Shown here piece by piece: positions 61,784 to 64,000 of a stretch of 64,000 nt of DNA (its first letter is position 1; each line of letters opens with the position of its first letter). The notes beneath the pieces are model-generated. The model saw only the letters and a program-made list of their open reading frames with translations. It made no database searches and was not told the origin of the DNA. This stretch comes from Scatosoma sp900555925. Lineage in GTDB: Bacteria > Bacillota > Clostridia > Christensenellales > Borkfalkiaceae. The stretch lies in the NCBI GenBank assembly GCA_959603585.1, contig CAUGYD010000001.1, positions 372,001 through 436,000 of the forward strand, written 5' to 3'. The translations under genes were made by a program, and so were the position numbers.

Positions 61784-62623
61784 ATGGTTTCTATTCTTTT
61801 TCCCAACGAATATTTTTCCCCGAAAGCGACGCTGGAAAGCGGTCAGACGTTTCGCTTTTGTCCCGTCGAAGAAGGCGGCTACTTTGTGTTGTCCGCAGAT
61901 AAGGCATGCCTGCTCTTTCCCGACGGAAAAAACATCCGCCTCGAATGTGAAAACGCGGACGAGGAATACTTCCGCAATTATTTCGATTTTCAGACGGATT
62001 ACGCCGCTCTGATTTCGGAAGCGGAAAGTTTTTCCGTCCCCGTTCTCTCCGCCGCCGCGCGGTTCGGAAAGGGACTGCGAATCCTGCGGCAGGACAAGGC
62101 CGAATGTATAGTGAGCTTTATCGTTTCCCAGCAAAACAACATTCCGAGAATCAAGGGAATCCTCTCCCGTCTCTGCGCGGCGCTGGGAGAGAAAAAATCT
62201 TTCGCGGGAAGGGAGTACTTCGCTTTTCCCGCGCTTGAAAAGCTCGCGGAAAAGGACGAGGGGTTTTATCGGGATTTGGGGCTCGGATACCGCGCGAAAT
62301 ACATTTCCGAAACCTCGAAAAAGCTATACGCCGAAGGGACGGCGCCGCTCGAAAACAAACGGGGCAGGGATTTGAGGAACGCGCTCAACGAATACAAGGG
62401 TATCGGAAACAAGGTGGCGGACTGCATTTCCCTGTTCGCTTTCCGCGAAACGGCGGCGTTTCCCGTGGATACCTGGATCGCCAAGCTCTATCGGGAAAAC
62501 TTCGGCGGGACGGAGACCGACCGCGAAAAAATCAACCGCTTTTTCGTCGATAAATTCGGACCGAACGCGGGAATCTTTCAGCAATATCTCTTCTATTACA
62601 AACGCGAAAAGGGAGACGCTTAA
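61784..62623 (+). CDS. 8-oxoguanine DNA glycosylase, OGG1 type
   Basis: 279 residues. N-terminal beta domain, then the HhH-GPD motif YKGIGNKVADCISLFAF with catalytic Lys210 and, 19 residues on, Asp229 in AFPVDTW. SFIVSQQNNIPRIK is the Gln/Asn-containing helix typical of OGG. It removes 8-oxoguanine opposite C and has lyase activity. Nine bases after the ABC gene, same strand. Confidence 0.9.
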   Translation: MVSILFPNEYFSPKATLESGQTFRFCPVEEGGYFVLSADKACLLFPDGKNIRLECENADEEYFRNYFDFQTDYAALISEAESFSVPVLSAAARFGKGLRILRQDKAECIVSFIVSQQNNIPRIKGILSRLCAALGEKKSFAGREYFAFPALEKLAEKDEGFYRDLGLGYRAKYISETSKKLYAEGTAPLENKRGRDLRNALNEYKGIGNKVADCISLFAFRETAAFPVDTWIAKLYRENFGGTETDREKINRFFVDKFGPNAGIFQQYLFYYKREKGDA

Positions 62624-62640
62624 AAAGCGCCTTCCCTTTT
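62607..62640 (+). terminator. Terminator after the glycosylase gene
   Basis: AAAAGGGA..CGCTT / AAGCG..TCCCTTTT hairpin that includes the stop codon, with a T-rich tail. Confidence 0.7.
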
Positions 62641-62660
62641 TATTTCCGCGGGGGTTCGCT

Positions 62661-62747
62661 CGGATTTATTCCCAAAGAGATACCTTCGGATTTATTCCGA
62701 TACCGCTTTACCGAAATTTTTCCAAAGCCTCCGTTCAGTTTTATTCC
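62661..62747. repeat. Degenerate repeats of about 25 bp
   Basis: CGGATTTATTCC at 62661 and 62687, CGAAATTTTTCC at 62712, CAGTTTTATTCC at 62736 (spacings 26, 25, 24). They fill the gap between the convergent glycosylase and trpB genes. Confidence 0.5.
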
Positions 62748-63928
62748 CGAAAATACTCGTTCAAGACAAATTCGACGTCTTTATCGCCGCGGCCGGAGAG
62801 ATTGACGACGATACTCTTTCCCCTGCCCAGCTCCTTTGCGAGCTTCAACGCATACGCGACCGCGTGAGCGCTTTCCAACGCGGGGATAATTCCCTCCGAC
62901 AGCGACAGCGTCCGAAAGGCGGACAGCGCTTCTTCGTCCGTCACTCCGACATACTCCGCCCGTCCGATCGCGTGAAGGTAGGCGTGTTCGGGACCCACGG
63001 AGGGATAGTCCAAGCCGCTCGCCACCGAATACGCTTCCGCGGGCTCCCCGTCCTTATCTTGAAGGACGAGACTTCTGAACCCGTGCAGGACGGCGGGCGT
63101 CCCGAAAGCGACGCTCGCCGCGTTGTCGCCTATGCCCGTCCCCCGTCCCAAGGGCTCCGCACCGTACAGTTTCACCGATTTATCCGAAAGAAACGCACTG
63201 AAAATTCCGGCGGCATTGGAGCCGCCCCCCACGCAAGCCACGACCGCGTCGGGCAGGCCGCCTTTGAGGCGCTTGAACTGCGCGCGTGCCTCCCTGCCCA
63301 CCACCGATTGAAAGTCGCGCACGATGGTGGGATAAGGGTGCGGTCCGACCACCGAACCGATACAATAGAGGGATTCTTCATAAGTCCTCGAATATTCTTC
63401 AAAGGCCGCGTCCACGGCATCTTTCAGCGTTTTCCCGCCCGAGGACACGCAGACGACCTCCGCGCCCAAAAGCTGCATTTTGCGGACGTTGATGGCCTGT
63501 TTTTTCACGTCGGTTTCGCCCATAAAAATGCGGCAGTTCAGGCCTAAAAGCGCACAGGCGGTCGCGAGCGCCAGCCCGTGCTGCCCCGCGCCCGTTTCTC
63601 CGATGACCGTTTTCTTGCCCAGATGCTTGGCGAGAAGAACTTCCCCGATACAGTGGTTGATCTTGTGCGCGCCCGTGTGGTTGAGGTCCTCGCGTTTGAG
63701 ATAGATGTCCGCTCCGCCCGTCTGTTCGGATAATTTCCGACAATAATAGAGGGGCGTAGGACGGCCCTGATAGGTATGCCTGAGAACGGCGAGCTCGGCG
63801 CGGAAATCTTTGTCCTTTTTCAGCCGAAGATATTCCTCATAGACTCTGTCGAGCTCCCTTTTCAGCTCCTCCGAGACATACGCTCCGCCGAACTCCCCGA
63901 AATACCCCGTCTGCAATTTGTTTTTCAT
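62741..63928 (-). CDS. trpB: Tryptophan synthase beta subunit
   Basis: 395 residues from the ATG at 63928 (AAGGAG upstream). FGEFGGAYVSEEL, the PLP-lysine motif HTGAHKINHC (Lys89), GETGAGQHG and CVGGGSNAAG match TrpB1. It joins indole and serine to make tryptophan. No trpA follows: the next gene downstream is convergent, so in this window trpB ends its unit alone. Confidence 0.95.
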   Translation of the reverse strand: MKNKLQTGYFGEFGGAYVSEELKRELDRVYEEYLRLKKDKDFRAELAVLRHTYQGRPTPLYYCRKLSEQTGGADIYLKREDLNHTGAHKINHCIGEVLLAKHLGKKTVIGETGAGQHGLALATACALLGLNCRIFMGETDVKKQAINVRKMQLLGAEVVCVSSGGKTLKDAVDAAFEEYSRTYEESLYCIGSVVGPHPYPTIVRDFQSVVGREARAQFKRLKGGLPDAVVACVGGGSNAAGIFSAFLSDKSVKLYGAEPLGRGTGIGDNAASVAFGTPAVLHGFRSLVLQDKDGEPAEAYSVASGLDYPSVGPEHAYLHAIGRAEYVGVTDEEALSAFRTLSLSEGIIPALESAHAVAYALKLAKELGRGKSIVVNLSGRGDKDVEFVLNEYFRE

Positions 63929-63957
63929 GACTTTACTCCTTAAAAAGATAAAATAAA

Positions 63958-63997
63958 AGACCCGTCCGGCTGTTTTACAAAACATACCGTCGGGTCT
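63958..63997 (-). terminator. Hairpin-plus-T-run in the trpB leader
   Basis: AGACCCG (63958-63964) / CGGGTCT (63991-63997). On the minus strand the stem is followed by TTTATTTTAT, about 30 bases before the trpB ATG. It may be the end of an upstream gene or a transcription attenuator; the window edge hides the rest. Confidence 0.6.
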
Positions 63998-64000
63998 CGT

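Overview
The window looks like the chromosome of a gut-type Gram-positive Clostridia-like bacterium. The signs are strong AGGAGG ribosome sites, TTGACA/TATAAT promoters, a Gram-positive LexA box (CGAAC-N4-GTTCG), many lipoproteins, and sugar ABC importers without their own ATPase. A Christensenellales-type gut lineage would fit, but the sequence alone does not settle this.

Layout. (1) Positions 1-4.8 kb hold copy A of a plus-strand accessory module: two small proteins, a MutS-domain-I protein, a PcfJ-like protein, small proteins and a methyltransferase-fold protein without a visible NPPY motif. It ends in a terminator and half of a replication-origin-like repeat. (2) 5.0-6.8 kb is wreckage: a helicase fragment and an IS110 fragment. 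(3) 7.2-31.3 kb is a minus-strand glycan locus: aldose epimerase, DUF5107/TPR protein, sensor-regulator, two CE2-like esterase lipoproteins, three glycosidases (clan GH-A, GH2, GH43), an ABC sugar importer, a large InlB-repeat lipoprotein and a Gfo/Idh/MocA oxidoreductase. The enzymes suit a decorated (acetylated) hemicellulose-type glycan. (4) 31.8-53.5 kb is a mobile element carrying copy B of the module. Next come a rolling-circle origin, an HUH Rep with the YxxxY motif, a zeta-type toxin-antitoxin pair, a long minus-strand block of membrane and secreted proteins ending in a membrane P-loop ATPase, two regulatory genes, zinc ribbons, an SOS-type promoter, and an integrase flanked by excisionase-like genes. 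(5) 53.6-54.1 kb has tRNA-Arg(CCG), a tRNA 5'-half fragment and paired integrase-arm-like repeats. (6) 54.3-64 kb is ordinary chromosome: mnmA, a TetR/ABC operon, a SecB-like gene, an ABC-FtsX fusion, an OGG-type glycosylase and trpB.

The main finding is region 4. Its order (small basic protein, several anchored secreted proteins, a large signal-peptide protein with a C-terminal membrane anchor, a small membrane protein, a membrane ATPase, then an HUH Rep beside a pC194/phiX174-type nick motif) resembles a filamentous-phage (inovirus) genome. It is larger than usual, carries an accessory module known from conjugative elements, and appears to have a two-step switch: a LexA-box promoter drives early regulators, including an ArpU/RinA-like protein, and a separate promoter with two 22-bp-spaced direct repeats drives the structural block. 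Four consecutive secreted proteins share a C-terminal tail motif (VTLDxD-like). No small major coat protein was recognised, so phage identity is an inference.

Copies A and B of the module lie in the same orientation 32.5 kb apart and flank the glycan locus, so homologous recombination between them could delete or amplify it.
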